From: Gymnorhina tibicen
Taxonomy: Eukaryota > Chordata > Aves > Passeriformes > Artamidae
Length of the DNA: 64,000 nt
NCBI GenBank assembly: GCA_013399875.1
Contig: VXAZ01001048.1
Location: forward strand, 166,897-230,896
Direction: 5' to 3'
The stretch's first letter is position 1, and each line of letters starts with the position of its first letter. Positions 22,218 through 35,770 of the stretch are shown here, one piece after another. The notes under the pieces are model-generated. The model searched no databases and was not told where the DNA came from. It saw only the letters and a program-made list of their open reading frames with translations. The position numbers were made by a program, and so were the translations under genes.

Positions 22218-25200
22218 AACCCAGGAGGAACTGGCTCACCTATGGGGTCGGATGTGGATATTAAAGGGTGGAATGGGAGGATGAATTTGGGGGTTATGAA
22301 TGGGTTTTGTCCTGCTCTGCTATGTGCCAGGTGTTGCTGCACATGGAGGAAGAAGAGATACAGGCTGGTGTGTGGGGGCTGATCCCATATTCCATATCCC
22401 ATACACCTGCTCTCAGCTGTGCTCTTTCTGGGGATCTGTGGTGTGGTCCCTCCAGGTATCTGCACCACTGGACCCAGTATGAAAACTCAAACATTCAGTC
22501 CTTCCCCCTGCCCTGAGTTTTAGGCCTGGTTTAGCAATAGAATGCTAAAAATAAAGCAAACAAACAAACAGAACCAAAAAACCAATGGTTTATACCCCAG
22601 CGTCCAAACCTTTGAGTTGTGCTGTGACAGCAATTCCAAACCTCTCCAAGGCCAGAGGCTTTAAATGTTCCTCTGTGAAATCAAACCTGAGAACCACAAT
22701 TCCCAGCAGGACTCCAGGCCCTGGTGCCCTGACAAGAATCTCACCCACGACAAGACTTGTGACTGAATCCTGGGAGGTGGCACTGGCATCTCTGAGTTAC
22801 CAAATCTGCCTGGTTTTGGTAGGGAGAGCCTGGGGCCTCTTTCCTGTTACCCTCACCCTCAGCACTTGCAGGACACCCTGGGCACTCTCAGGAATCTCCT
22901 GCTCTCTCCTTCAAAACCAGCCAAAGAACACAGACATCAGCCCCATCTCCCCCCGCTTTCCCTGCAGACTGGGAGCCTTTTATCCACCCGGCTGCCTTCC
23001 CAGGAGATGAATATTTTAAAACACTCATTTTTTCTATTTTATACAAAATATATAAAATGTTAAATATGTGTCAAAGTGTCCTCCTGATGTTTTCTCTCTT
23101 CTACATGCTGAGCTTGAGCTCAGTGATTGATGCAGGGGAGTCCCTGTGTGCATCCCAGAGCTGGGGACACGGGGGGAGGCAGCCCTGGCCTGGCCAAGCC
23201 CGGGAAGGTGAGGCGGTGTCCCTCTCTCCACCTCCACAGCTTCTCAGAGCCGATGGATAATTCATTCCTCACCCATCTCTAGTGATTTATTTATTAGACT
23301 CCTGGCTCGCAGGAATGAAGAGCTGTGAATTACCAGTGGCAGTGCTGGAAGTAGCCACAATCCAGGGGCTGGGATCCGGCCCTGGAGGCACCATCCGTGT
23401 TCCACTGCTCCTGCTGGGAGCTCAGAGCTGCTGCCTGTGCCTCTCTAGCCTGGCTCCTGAAGGGAAACCATGGAAGAGATGATAATAAATACAATAACTC
23501 TGGGATTTCTAAGAAACCAGTCCCACAAACCTGGCTCCCAGAAGGGAGTCACCTCATATCCAAGGTGGGATGTGCAGACCTAGTTCCTCAGGACATCCTT
23601 CCTGTCCCAGCTGACGGGGCGTGAACCTCTCCTCTGGAGCTGGAAACTTGTTAACATACTTTTTTTTCCTCTTCCTTGGCAGTACAACTTCAGGACCTGT
23701 TCTTATTCATAAGAAATGACGCATCAAAGGCAAATGTAAAGAACAGCTGAGGGAGAACAACAAAAAGAGAGATACTCGGAGGTGTTCCCTGCACCGTATT
23801 TGTTCTCATAAGCACCCACTGCTCCTTTGCAGGGCGACTCCTCCTTCATCCTGACTCCTCCTGCAGATTTCCACCTCCTGCCTCCACATGTGCTCTGATC
23901 TTCCCATCCTCTCCAGCTTGCCTTCTCCCAGAACGAAGTGTCTGGTCTTTCCCAAAGGAGGGATGTTTTTCACTCTTTTTGCTGTCACATTTTTCTCCCC
24001 AGCCCTTCCAGGCTCTGACAGTCCATCAAGGTCCTCTGCAGGGTGTTTCTCTCCCCTAGCCCATGTTCCTGGCACACCTTGATCTGCTGCCTCTGCTCCC
24101 ACCTTCTCATGGCCAAAACTCCAGAACTCCAGGCCTCTTCTTCCTCCTGCTGCTCCTTTGCTTTTGGCTGCTTTGGGATATCCTTGATCTTATCACACCC
24201 TCCCAAGCCCATGTGGAGGCTGTGACCTGCAGTGCCAGAAGGGGTGAGTAAGGTCAGCAGTCCCAGGGTGGCAGGAGAGACCTGGAGCAGGACCTGCATT
24301 CAGTGGGAGCAGTGCAGCTCTGAACTGCCCCACTGATCGTCAGGGGACTCAGACACCCCCTCCCACAGAGCCACTCTGTGGTAGAACCTGCATGAATGTG
24401 TTTCCTTCTGGCCCTGGAGCCCGAAGCCACTGTCCTGGCTGAGCATGAGGGCTGGACCAGGCCATGCAGCACAGGAGGGTTCATGGCCACAGAGGTGCTG
24501 AGCAATACCCAAACCTGCTCCTCTGCTGCCCTGATCCAAGAAGGGCAGAGCCACTTCCAGGCTTGGCTTGGAGAGCTCACTGGAGTGGGTTCCATATAGA
24601 GATTTCTGCCAAAAGCAAAGGATGGCCGTGGCAGAGGCCCGTCAGTCACAGCATGGCCTCTGTGAAAGCCAGCAGTGACACATCCACTCGTGACCCAAAT
24701 GCAGGGAGGGTCACCCCAGAGTGGCACCATGAGAGCCCCATGGGCACCCCATGGCTTTTGTGCACAGCTCCAAACCTCCCTCCTGCCTGGCTCTCACAGA
24801 AACATTTCTTTTCAGCTCATTAAAGGCAGCAGCTGTTGATCATCTGAAGATCTGTCAGCTCTGCTGAAGGTGGATGGTGGCTATTTATTTTCAGCATAAT
24901 TTCTTAAAAAATCTGCAGTCATTTGAAAAAAAAAAGAAAGCTGGCCCTTTAAAAATTCCAAACATTTTCCTCCTCAAAATGTTTGTTGATGGAACTGACT
25001 ATTCCCTGGCTTCCCCCTCCTCAGATCAAAGCCTCCAGCTCATGCTGGAAGGATGGTATTTCCAAAGAACCTCCCCCAGAAGGGACCTGCTCACCCAGCA
25101 AAGAAGCACAGGCACTTCTTGGCTTCACCACAGCATCATTAAAGGCTGAAAATAGCAAAGGCCAAACCTTTGCTATCCAGCCATTTTTTATTTTAACTGC

Positions 25201-25574
25201 TTTATTCACTTGACCACTAAAAAATTCATTACATCTAAAGTTTAATGAGAAATTAAATGGATGGATTGGCTGCTAAACAGCCTGTGTGCGGGTGTGAGCA
25301 CTGCCAGAGGGGCTGTGGGCTAATGAAATGTTTAATGCTGAGGACTGCAGCGAGCTTGGGCGCAACAGATGCCGGCTTGGGGATATAAATAAGTGCAGTG
25401 ATATGAGCTCATGTTCTCTTGACACCCTGCTGAAACCCTCCTCCTCTCGCAAAAAGCTTCGAACTTCTCAGCTTCTTCCTGAGTTGAAGGCTGAGCTCAT
25501 ATAACACCATCTCCTCCTCCTCCACCACCTGCAGGAGTGGTCAGCCCCGGCCAGGGATGGATTTCCTCTCATCA
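22218..25574. other. Unannotated unique sequence, 3.3 kb
   Basis: No recognised gene or transposable element. A pyrimidine tract with CAG ends at 23682 (see findings). Frames are short. Confidence 0.4.
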
Positions 25575-25632
25575 TCAGCTCAGCTGATTCTGATTCTGTG
25601 ACTGTGATTCTGTGACTCTGTGATTCTGTTAT
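25575..25632 (+). repeat. ATTCTGTG octamer tail, orphan CR1-like 3' tail
   Basis: About seven units of ATTCTGTG/ACTCTGTG. This is the tail motif of CR1, but no CR1 body is recognisable directly upstream, so the body is either eroded or the tail was expanded on its own. Confidence 0.75.
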
Positions 25633-26052
25633 CAAACTGAGCTGCTGGAAAACAGCTGATCCCTTGATATTTGCTGGGGAAGTTCTGCCACTGTTCAGGC
25701 TGACCAAGAAAATCCACTTGGATGCCTGCAGTGCTCTCTGCAATCCTTTTGGGCAAATTTTCACACATTTTGGGAGCTTCAGCATCGGAGCTCTGAACCC
25801 TGGCCGTGAGGGACCTTGTCTGCCTGCATTTCCTGAAGGAAAACAAGTTCTTCAGTTCAAACCAAGATGCAGGGAACCACATGTAATTCAGACCCAAGGA
25901 CAGTCAAAATGAAGCAAAAATCCAAGGCATTACCCCAAAACAGCTCCACATTGAGCCATGGGTACCAGGCAGGTCACAGGTACCTCAGGAAGCAGCATCT
26001 TTCCTGGAGCATCTCAGCTGGGTGATAGCCAGGACATGTCCTCAGATCAGAC
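25633..26052. other. Unannotated sequence
   Basis: No gene or repeat was recognised. Confidence 0.35.
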
Positions 26053-26120
26053 CATAGAATCACTGAATCATTAAGGTTGGAAAAGACCTCAAAGATCATC
26101 AAGTCCAACCATCAAAACTC
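26053..26120 (-). repeat. CR1 3' end fragment
   Basis: From the plus strand CATAGAATCACTGAATCATT leads into AAGGTTGGAAAAGACCTC and ATCATCAAGTCCAACC, the reverse of the older CR1 class 3' terminus. Short and isolated. Confidence 0.9.
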
Positions 26121-26651
26121 GAGGCAATCCCTGTGAAAGGAGGTGGATCCCTGTGATCTCATCACTTGCATGCAATACCTGTCATTGTACCCTATAAATA
26201 CCTTGGGAATCCTGAGCAGCTCCATGCAGATCACCTGCAGGAAGATGTTCCCAAGGAATATGTTTGAGGGGAAAGGATTGCAGGCTCAGCTGACTGCCCT
26301 GCTTTTTGCAGGATTCTTTCCAGGAGTGAGGAGCTGGCTGTGCCCTGAGGTGTGTCCATGTCCTGGAGTGTGCCTCTGTGGGCTTCTCAGTTCTGATCTG
26401 CCTCCTCTGGGCTATCCTGGTTCAGGGGTGCTCAGATAGGACTCTCCCCCACCCAGCCTGGCCAAGCACACAGCCCTGTGCAGCTCCTTAGTGCAGGGGT
26501 TATGTTGGGGTGCTCTTGTCCTTCTGACCTGCATCTCTGCTGTTTGCACTGCTGGGTGTAAAGGGAGTGTCAGGCTGCCAGATCCTTGGCCCATGAGATG
26601 TGACAACTTGCCAGCAGCATGACTGGGGGTCAGGGCTGTGATCAGGGCCAA
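26121..26651. other. Unannotated sequence
   Basis: No recognised gene or repeat. Confidence 0.35.
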
Positions 26652-26790
26652 GAGAATCCCAGAGCCACGGAACCCAAGAATGGGTTGGGTCGGCAGGGAC
26701 CTCAGAGCTGATCTCATTCCACCCCTTGCCATGGGCAGGGGCACTTTCTGCTAGACCAGGCTGCTCCAAGCCCCGTCGAACCTGGCCTAG
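26652..26790 (-). repeat. CR1 3' end fragment, younger class
   Basis: Reverse of the AACCCAACCC 3' end, then of GGAATGAGATCAGCTCTGAG, then of CATGGCAAGGGG and GCTTGGAGCAGCCTGGTC. About 135 bases are retained. Confidence 0.85.
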
Positions 26791-27609
26791 AGGAGTCACC
26801 CAGGCTGACATTCACCCCCTGCATTCTGACACAGCTGGGGTGGGGCTGGTGAGGCAGAGCAGGGATTCCCTGCTGTTTGCAGAGGGGATGCTGCCTTTGG
26901 AAGCAGCAGAGGGGTTTGGATCTTTCCTACTGCAATTCCTTAATCTTGTAATATTGGCTAGCATGCTTGGAGCCAAAGGCAAATCCCCCAGATTCCCACT
27001 GGCATCCTCCAAATCAGGACATGCCCGGCACATTCGTCACTTGGAGAGGGAGGGATCGCACCTGTGCCCTTCGGCATCACCTGATGACGGAGAAGCTTTG
27101 GATGGTGAGCTCCTGAGAGGAGCAGAGAACTGGGGCAAGAGCCCTCCCCGCTCTCAGCCCGGAAGGTATTTGAATATTTCATGATGAGGTTTTTCTCCCA
27201 CTTGTTTGTTTGGAAGCAGAAGCACATGTTCAGACAGAGACTGAGGACTGATGATCAAACACTTCCCACTGCCTCATGCTCCCAAATGACTTTTCCCCCT
27301 GGGCAGACACATGGGACAAGAGGCCCCCAGCACAGAGCAGAAGATGCTGTCAGAGCAGGAGAGGCTCAGGTTATTCCTTCATGTCCCACAGCGTTATCAG
27401 AAGATGCCTTGGAGCCAGGATTGCTCCATATTCCTGAAATGAATGGATAAAAACCACACTGATCTCCACCCTGACTCCTGCGTGGGGGCTCAAAATGTAA
27501 ATGTTCACAAAAGGCATCACAGGGAAGGGGTGTTTCTTATGGGCTGAAAATGAGACTGGCTCCTGGCCATACAACTTAACCTTTTAGCAATAATGTGGAA
27601 AAGAGAGTA
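26791..27609. other. Unannotated sequence
   Basis: No recognised gene or repeat. Confidence 0.35.
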
Positions 27610-27733
27610 TCATAGAATGACAGGATGGTCTGGATTGGAAAGGACCTCTGAGATCTCATTCCACCCCCTGCTATGGGCAGGGACACCTTCCACTAGACCA
27701 GGCTGCTCCAAGCCTTGTCCAAACTGGCCTTGG
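27610..27733 (-). repeat. CR1 3' end fragment, younger class
   Basis: From the plus strand CATAGAATGACAGGATGGTC, then TTGGAAAGGACCTC and GGGCAGGGACACCTTCCAC. It stops after the GCTGCTCCAAGCC word. Confidence 0.93.
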
Positions 27734-30700
27734 TCACCATCCTTGCCGACGCACACAGCCAGCACACTGAGCAGAAGGGCTGGGTAAATACAGCAACACC
27801 TAAAGTTTGGTAATGAGCCTGCAAAAATGGCCAAATGTGAAAGAACCCACCTAGGAATTAGTAATTCCAGCTGAGAATATCAGGGGGTGCAGGAGTGGCG
27901 AGTTCCATCTTTGGGAGCCACATGTTAGGGAGAAGATGGGGCAAGCAGCAAGTTCAGAATGATTTCAGTACATCAAGTCAAAGAGACAAATAACTACTCC
28001 AAATTATTGAGGAAAGGGCAGAGTCTGTGCCTCTGAGTTTATCACTGCTGGAACAGTGAGTCCCACACCAGGATCACACCAATAAACCTGAGAAGGTGCA
28101 GGAGGGAATCAGGAAAACGGGTTGCAGAGTCTCACTCTGCTTCATTTATCAGGGAGAAGGTCAAGAGTGACTCGATCATTATCTGCAGCTGTTGCTCAGG
28201 GAGCAGAAATCCGATAGCCGCGAGCTCTTCAAACCAGCCCAGCTCGAAGGAGATACAAAGCCATGCCACCCTGCACCGAGAGATAGGGCACGGAGGTCTT
28301 AACAGGGAGATTTGGAACTAATTTACTGAGGACTGGGGAGGATTCACCAACACTACACATGTTAAATTAAAGCATTCTGCTTAAGAGATACTGACTTGAA
28401 GCAAGGACCTGCTTGAGGGTAATGAGCTGTTTTCTGGAAACAAGACTGAGAGCTTGTCTAGGAATGGCAAATGTGTCCATCTCCAGGGGCAGGTTAGTCT
28501 GGAGTGTTTCTCACATCCTGCTTTTCTCCATGGGCACTCAGGGCCTGTTCAAAATGTTAACAACCTCTTCATATCAGAACCCCTTTTCCTATAGCCCTGC
28601 TCAACACCTGTGAGGTGGGGAATACCCTGAAGTGTTTGAGTAGGAAGGGCTCAGGCCGGGGATGGGCAGTGACAGGCACATCTCGATGCTAAGGGATGGG
28701 GGAGAGAGCACAGCCCTTGCTGTCCTCCCTCCACACTTCTCCTCCCTCCTGGAGGCCCAAACTGACCCACCAGGAGCATATTTTATTTCTTTAAACTGGT
28801 ACCTTGGCAGACAAAGTGGTTTGGATGCTCCAAGGGTCCAGCACTCTCCCAGCCCTGCTGTCCCTCTGTGACAGCACTGAGCCCTCCCTGCCACAGGAAC
28901 ACCTTGCAATGGACAGGCCAAACCCCTTCCCCCATCAGGAGGAGAAAAAATGTGGCTCCCACAATGCAAATGTTGGGGTTTTTTGGAGGAAGCCACGGGA
29001 CCCCTCAGGTAGACTGACAACCTCAGTTAGCTCTGCAATCACCCTCCCCTGCTCTCAGGAAGCAGAGGGATGTGGTGGGTCTGTCCATTGAGCAGATCTG
29101 GCACCATATGGCCAGAAGAGCTGCTGCTCCACACGCACACACACGCTCAGAGCTAACTTGGGCTCCCAAAAGGCTCCCCAGACCTTTCTGTGAGATTTTC
29201 CAGCAGCCCCAGGTGGGCAGGGACGATGAGTCACTGCTGGGAGCAGCCACGCACAGAACATGTGATGCCTGCTAGCTCTGCAGAAAGCTTCAGGAGTGTT
29301 AATCCTTAGAAATCAGAGAGCTGCTGTTTTCTGAGAAAATCCAGCTCTTGAGGAAAGGCAGGAAGGAAAGGCCTGGGAAGCAAAGCTCCTCGTCAGGGAA
29401 GAAAAGTTACGGATTTCCCCCCGCTCCTGCTGATGTACCATCCCAAAACTTGCATGAAGGCAAAGATTTCTACATCTCATTAACTCTCTGGATCAGAAAG
29501 GTCACACCAGCCCTGCCCAGCCCCAGCTTCTCTGCACACTCTGGGTGTTCACGAAGCTCTCCTTGACATCAGGAAACCACATCAGGTTCCTGCACCATGG
29601 CCAAGCCTTCTCCTCCTGACTGGGTGCAGACAGGCTCCTCTGACTGCCTCCCTTTTGGCAGTGCCATCCCTCCACTATTCTCCAGGGCTTCTGGGCCCTC
29701 TGACCCTCCAGCAGCACAAGGCAGGATCCCATCTCTAGTGACACTGGACTGAGCTGACTCACCTCAGGCTGCATTACAGGCACAGCTGAAGCCTGCCTGG
29801 ATTTGGGGTCTGCACAGTCACCACTGCTGTGGGGGAGCACAGATGGTCACAGAGGTTGGTTGGAGCATGACTGAAGGTTTCCTTCCAGCATCTTTCCTGC
29901 TTCATTCCCCTGCTGGGCTCTGCACACCATGGGTGAGGTGCACAGAGGTGAGAGCACCCCTCCCAGGAAGGAGCCACGCCAGAGTGCAGGAGCTGCCTTT
30001 GAGCTCATTGCACGTATTAGAGCAGAGCCCAGACAGCAGCAGGCTCCTCGAGATGTGCTGTGGGTTTCTTATGAGCAGATGCAGCTTTGAGATGCAGGGA
30101 CTGGCAGTAAAGTCTTTACAGTTTTGCCTTTGCCAGCCCGAAGAAATCTGTCCTAAGAGACCACTCAAAGGACCAGCAAAGTAACTGCATCTGTTTGAGA
30201 CAGAACAGGCAGGTAGGAGCCTTTGGAGGTGCTTGGGGACAGTTCCTACAGGCAGTAGGTTGCTTATAAAAGGTTTACCCTGGGTGCCATTTGTTGATGG
30301 CCTGTTAGTTTAGGGGAAGCCTTGCGAATGATGAAGCATTAATTGCTTCTCAGCTACTCTGCTCCTGTCTTTCCTCCATCTGCTGATGAAGTCATCCTCA
30401 GCCACATGCTTCAGGAGCCTCCTTCAGCTGCTTCTCCCATGTTTTAATCCACACATCCCATGCCTTGCCAGGATGATGCTCCAACACCCTCTCCTGCTCC
30501 TCCCTTTGCACATAGTTCCTGTGAGAACCAGCTCATGAGTTCTACCTTGGCCAGGAGCAAATCCATAAATGCCCTGAAGCCATGGGATGCTGCAGCCCTT
30601 CAGCCTCACCCTTGTCTCTACCCTTGCTGGTGTCTCCCTCCAAAAAGGGGCTGCAAATAAACAGTCAGAGCTCCCAACCTCGTGTTTGAGCAGTGCCATG

Positions 30701-33571
30701 AGATTGTCCTGCCATCACAGGGACAGTCACCCAGCGATGGTGAGCCACTGTTTGGGCTCACAGTGCCAGCTGGGAGTGGTTTATAGCAGGGCATGTGATT
30801 AACCAGATCACCTTTGCCATGGTCCAGAGCAAGCCAGGAGTGCAAAGCCATGAATGACCGAAAGGATCCATTCTGGCACCTGCAGAGCACCCCTGGGTTC
30901 CCTGGGCAGGAGGGAGACAGACGAAGCCAAAGCATCACATTGCCGGGACCAGCCTCACCCCAGTGTTCCTGGCCCATGGATAGCACAGGTCTCCAAGGAT
31001 GGGGCTGAGACATGCAAGTTACAGGAAAATCAGAGAGCCCAGAAAGCTCCCAGCACTGATGGGGAGGGGAAGTGCATCCAGCAGGTTTGTCAGAGCTCCC
31101 ACCACCCTGGAGGGCGAGAGCCCGATCTGGGACAAGGACACACCAGAGCCAGAAAGGTGAACCCAGGTCTGCTGGATGAGGGTCTCCAGCATCAACATAA
31201 ATGCAGCAGCTCCGACTGGCTCGGATTCAGTTGGTTAAGTAATTAATGTGTGTTGGGCAGAGAGGAGATGCTGTTTCCCTGTAGCTTCTCTCTCCAGGGC
31301 TCCATGGCTGACAGGAGGGGTAGGGGGTTTTTTGCTCCCTCTTAATCCCCTTTCTGAGGGTTTCCTCTCCACAGGCTGAGATCAAGGGGTCTGTGGATTC
31401 CTCTGCCCACGCCTCTGCTCCCCAAGGACAGCAGCCCCTGCTTAAATGGCTCTGCTGCCTTCCACTTCATATCTTTGATCTCAGATTTAAATACAGCTGC
31501 TCATAAAGGCAACGGGAACGGTTCCCAGCCGAGGTTTGATTTTCAGTCTCTCCATCCTCCCAATAATACTATCAAAGTATCAGATTTTGGAAAACTAACC
31601 ATTGCCTTGGCTAGTCAAAAGTACATGTTGGGGGAGTAAAGGAGGGAAATAAATTCTCAAGAACAATTATCTTCAGGTTATTTTTCACTATTCTTTTTTA
31701 TACCATTGTTTGAAATTAAACTTCAAGCTGGTCTACTTCTGCATATTGCACCTCCACTCTTAATCATGGCAGCAAAGGAGAAGCTCGTAATCCTGATGGA
31801 TTTCCCCCACAAACTCGTGATCTTTCCAGAGACATTGCTCCTGCCACCTCCTCTCCCCCACCCTGCGAGCACGAGTATTTCTGGTTCCCCACATTTATGG
31901 CCTGGCATTTAGCTTCGTTCAACCAGGGGCTGTTTTATCACCTCCAATTTGCTAAGTGATATAAACACCACCACCTGATTACTCTGCTCTTGCCATTATT
32001 TACTGCTCCAGGAGTCTCACAGTGTCATCTTCAAATTTTATCAGTAATGATTTTCTGTTTTCTTCCAGATCACTGCTAAAGATGCCGAGCAGCTCAGCAG
32101 CCTGGGGACATACCGGTGGGACCCAATTAGGAGTGACTGTGCTAAAGGCTGATGGAGAACCAATGATTCCATCCCAGATCTAGCAGTTAGCCAGTTTTTA
32201 AGCCTAGCCTAATCATGCCAGAGCCATTTGTTAAGTACTAATAAAAACAAAACCACAGCAAGACTGCCCAGATTAACTCTTCACAACCTCAGCACACCAA
32301 CAGCTCCGTGAAACTTCAGTGCACTGTCTAAAAAATAAACCACAGAAGTGACAGCCACCATGTCACTCCTGATACAACCTTCCTAGGCTGTTGGTCACAG
32401 CCCTGGGGAGGTCAGGGCTCTCACTCTGTTTTTTCTACTGAAGAGGATTTGTCTCCTGACACCCAAGAAGAGGCCAGGATAAGGCAGGCAAGGAAAAAAG
32501 GCACCTTCAGCCTCTGCTGCTCTCTTGTTCCCACTAAGCTGATACATGGCTCCAGAGGCCCTTGGAAATGATGTTGAATCTCTAAGAAATCTCTGCTCTC
32601 CTTCATCTCTCCCATCACAAAAAGAACACAGGCCTTGGATCATCTGTTTATTAAAATATTTTAAGTGGGAAAACAAGTCGGGGGAGGGAGGGGGTTAATT
32701 AAATTAATGGCCTCTCTAAAGAGAGGCAATTAGGGTATTGATTGCAAGAAGTACCAAGTTAATTGGGCATGTGACACATTGACATTTTTCACAATCAATA
32801 AACCTGCAACACCTTCAAAGAAATCTCGAGCAGTGTGCGACCATATCAGGGTCAAAAATGCAATAAATTTATTGAGCTGATTATAGCTGCTGGTTTCTTT
32901 CATGTTTTCTCAATACCAAAAGCTGTCTGACAGGGCAGCTCTTTCCCCATGTGGCTTTAATAAAAGGCTTTGATGGAGCCAATGCAAGCTTTCTCTCTTT
33001 TTTTTTCAAGAAGAAGTCTTGTCAGCTTCAGTCGGCTTCGCCTTTCCATTCCCTGATGAGCACTGGGAGGAAAGGGGCTGGAGAGGGCTGGGAGAAGCCA
33101 ATTAATAGGGGTAGTGGAGGGATAGCAGAGCACCCGACAGTGATGTTCTGAAGACAGGCTGGAGCCTGAAGCCTGCTCCGGATCCCACCCGGCAGGACAT
33201 TGTGTGCTCTGGGAAGAGCCTCCCTAACAAGGGATCAGCCAGGCCCTTCACTGCCTTCCTTTGTCTCCTCTGCTGCTCCACAGCAGCGCTGATGGTTGCC
33301 ATGAGGCTGTTTGGAATGGGCATCCGTCCCCCCAAATCAGCCCAGGCTGTCCTGACAGCCCGGCCGGGAGGGAGCACCAGGGTGAGGCTCTGTTGGCTCC
33401 TGTTGCAGCAGTTATTGAGTCCCGCGGAGTGTCTGGCTGATGCCTCAGCACACGGGACAGGCTCTGAGCTCAGGGGCTGGTAAAGGATGTGGCAGAGAGC
33501 AGCAGGGATGCAGGGATGCTCCTGCAAAAGTCCAAGGGGAGGGGTGAGCAGAGGACCCTCAGGGTCCTGAC
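27734..33571. other. Quiet 5.8 kb stretch without recognisable repeats
   Basis: Unusually free of CR1 and other repeats for this window. AT-rich segments occur at 31540-31720 and 32160-32960. No gene was recognised. A 7+7 base hairpin lies at 32711-32726 and a pyrimidine tract ending in CAAG at about 33010. Short reading frames only. Confidence 0.45.
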
Positions 33572-33812
33572 AAGAGAGGAGGGTTTGGATCAGAAATTAT
33601 TCCCTGGGAGGGTGGGCAGGCCCCAGCACAGGGTGCCCAGAGAAGCTGTGGCTGCCCCTGGATCCCTGGAAACGTCCAAGGCCAGGTTGGCCGGGGCTTG
33701 GAGCAACCTGGGCTAGTGGGAGGTGTCCCTCCCCATGGCAGAGGTGGCACTGGATGTGCTCTAAGGTCCCTCCCAGCCCAAGCCATTCTGGGATTTTATG
33801 GTTCTATAACAC
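33572..33812 (+). repeat. CR1 LINE 3' copy, younger class
   Basis: Carries TTATTCCCTGGGAGGGTGGG, GAAGCTGTGGCTGCCCCTGG, GTGTCCCTCCCCATGGCAG and AAGGTCCCTCCCAGCCCAAG, with a CTGGGATTTTATGGTTCTAT tail. It is nearly full for its length. Confidence 0.95.
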
Positions 33813-35770
33813 CCTGTTGCGGGGCACAAGTGTCATTGTATTTATACTGGAGCTGGGCTGCAAACTGATTCCTCTCCTGAGCTCAGCTTCCCTCCTTTTG
33901 CTGCTCCCTGCTCTGGGGTGGCCTGTCTGGGTGTATTATTTCAAGGTGCTTCAGGGGGATGTCACCAAGAGCTCCCAGCATGACAAGGCTCATCTGTCCT
34001 GTGGTGCGTGTCTGTACTGCCTGGGCTGGACCTTCCCAGTACCTGCCCACGGCCATTTCCATTGTCAGTGCCTTCTGCGTACCAGTATCACATAAAAAAA
34101 TTAAATCTCATATTCTGAAACTTCACACAAAAATATCTGAAATCACGCTCCATGGCTCTCTTGCCCTGGGAGGGAAGGGAGTTGGAGCTGGCATGTCCCA
34201 TCAGGCAGGAGTGGGGACCAGGAGGTGTTTCAGCTCACAGAGACTCCAATGAGACCAAACCCAGGTCTGACCTCCAGGCCAAATGCCAGGGTGGCAGAGG
34301 GGGTGACTGCTGCTTTCTGCTCAAGGATGAAGCTCTGGTGCCACTTTTTCCCCCTTGGAAGCTTTGCCACAGCATTTGAGAGCCCTTCTCAGCTCTTTAG
34401 AGCTGGAAACTGTAACCACCCTCATCTTTGGGAGCAACCCTTGGCTGGGAATGTGGCGAGGGCCAGGTCCCAACTGGAGGTGCCCTGTGCCTGCTGCCCA
34501 CTGAGTGCTAAAACATTTAGAAGTGTCCAGCCAACTGCTGAGTCCCAGAGGCCACCTGTGCACAGCATCACTGTGAATCCACTGTTGGAAACACCTAGAC
34601 TGGATTAACTGAAAGCTCAGCTTTTTGCCCTTTAAATTGTTTCACTAAGTTGACCTGGGTACTTGCCCCACATTAACAGGATTTTCCCCATGGATAAGCC
34701 CATTCCTATGCCACTGCTGCTTACATTTGTGACTCAAATTTCATTGCCTTTGCAGAGTTGTATAATTTACATCACAGAATTACTGTGCATTTGCAGACAC
34801 ATCTGCATGGCTGTGACCCAGCACAAACCCCTCGACTGTTCATTATCTGTTGTCTGCTTTAACCTTATGCAAGGCTACACTCAGTAATTAACTTGTACAA
34901 TTAGAACCTGACAGGGTCCACAAAAGCCACGTCCTGCCAGCCCACATGTTGCCTCATTAGCAGCATCACCTGGACCAGCTCCTCTCAGACAGTGGCTGCA
35001 CCCTTTTTTCCCAGCTCAGTGGATTTTTTGCCCTGGACAGTGACACCCTCCCGCAGGATTAATGCTGAGCACCATCACCTCATTACAATCAACATTGCTG
35101 CCTTGTCTCAGGAAAACTGGAGGAAAATTAGCTTGTTCCTAGGAGACACAGGCTCAAGCCAGGCAGGCTCTCTGCTGCCCTTGTCCATGCTGGGGACAAA
35201 GTCAAGAGAGCAAATTCCAGGGGCTGCCAGGGAAACCTCTCCAAAGGTTCGAACCTGTGGTGAGGATTGCCATCTTCCTCCTCTGCCCCCAGCCTGGGGT
35301 GATTGGCAGAGTCCCTGGAGCAGGGGTTCATCCCATGACCCCTGAGGGAGGATGTAGGGATGGTTCTCCATCACCCTGTGGTCATCACTCATCACAGGGT
35401 GGCCAGAGCTCCCCCTTCCCCCTGTGAGAGCAGCCAGGGCTCTCCAGCCCCTCTACCCACTGCAGAAAATGAAGGTCCTTGAAAAAGATTCCCAAATAAA
35501 TATATCCAGCTTAATCCACCAGCTGAGCTTGAAGATACTTCCCAAACCCTGAGCCAAGGGCAGTGTCCTGCACACAGCATGGTGAAGAAGCTGTTGGAAA
35601 GGCAGAAGGGCAGCTCTGCATGGGATGTCTGAGGCACTGGTGGGAGAAAACAGACACTGAACTGCAGTCAGGGTCAGGCAGAAGGGGATGTTCAAACTGC
35701 TGTTAACTGACATAAAAAACAACAGCACTACTTCTCATGAGCACACAGAGTCCAAAGCACAAGTACAGCC
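33813..35770. other. Unannotated sequence
   Basis: No recognised gene or transposable element. Short frames, such as the one at 34225-34608 on the plus strand, lack domains. Confidence 0.4.

Noticed and set aside
25360..25420. TATA-like GGATATAAATAAG near 25380
   Set aside because: No initiator, CpG context or downstream exon was found. It is likely chance in AT-rich DNA.
33001..33100. Pyrimidine tract plus CAAG at about 33010 as a 3' splice site
   Set aside because: The following sequence has no clear exon end and no protein similarity, so the support is too weak to annotate.
35240..35260. GGTTCGAACC resembling a tRNA T-loop
   Set aside because: No matching D-arm, anticodon arm or acceptor stem could be found around it.
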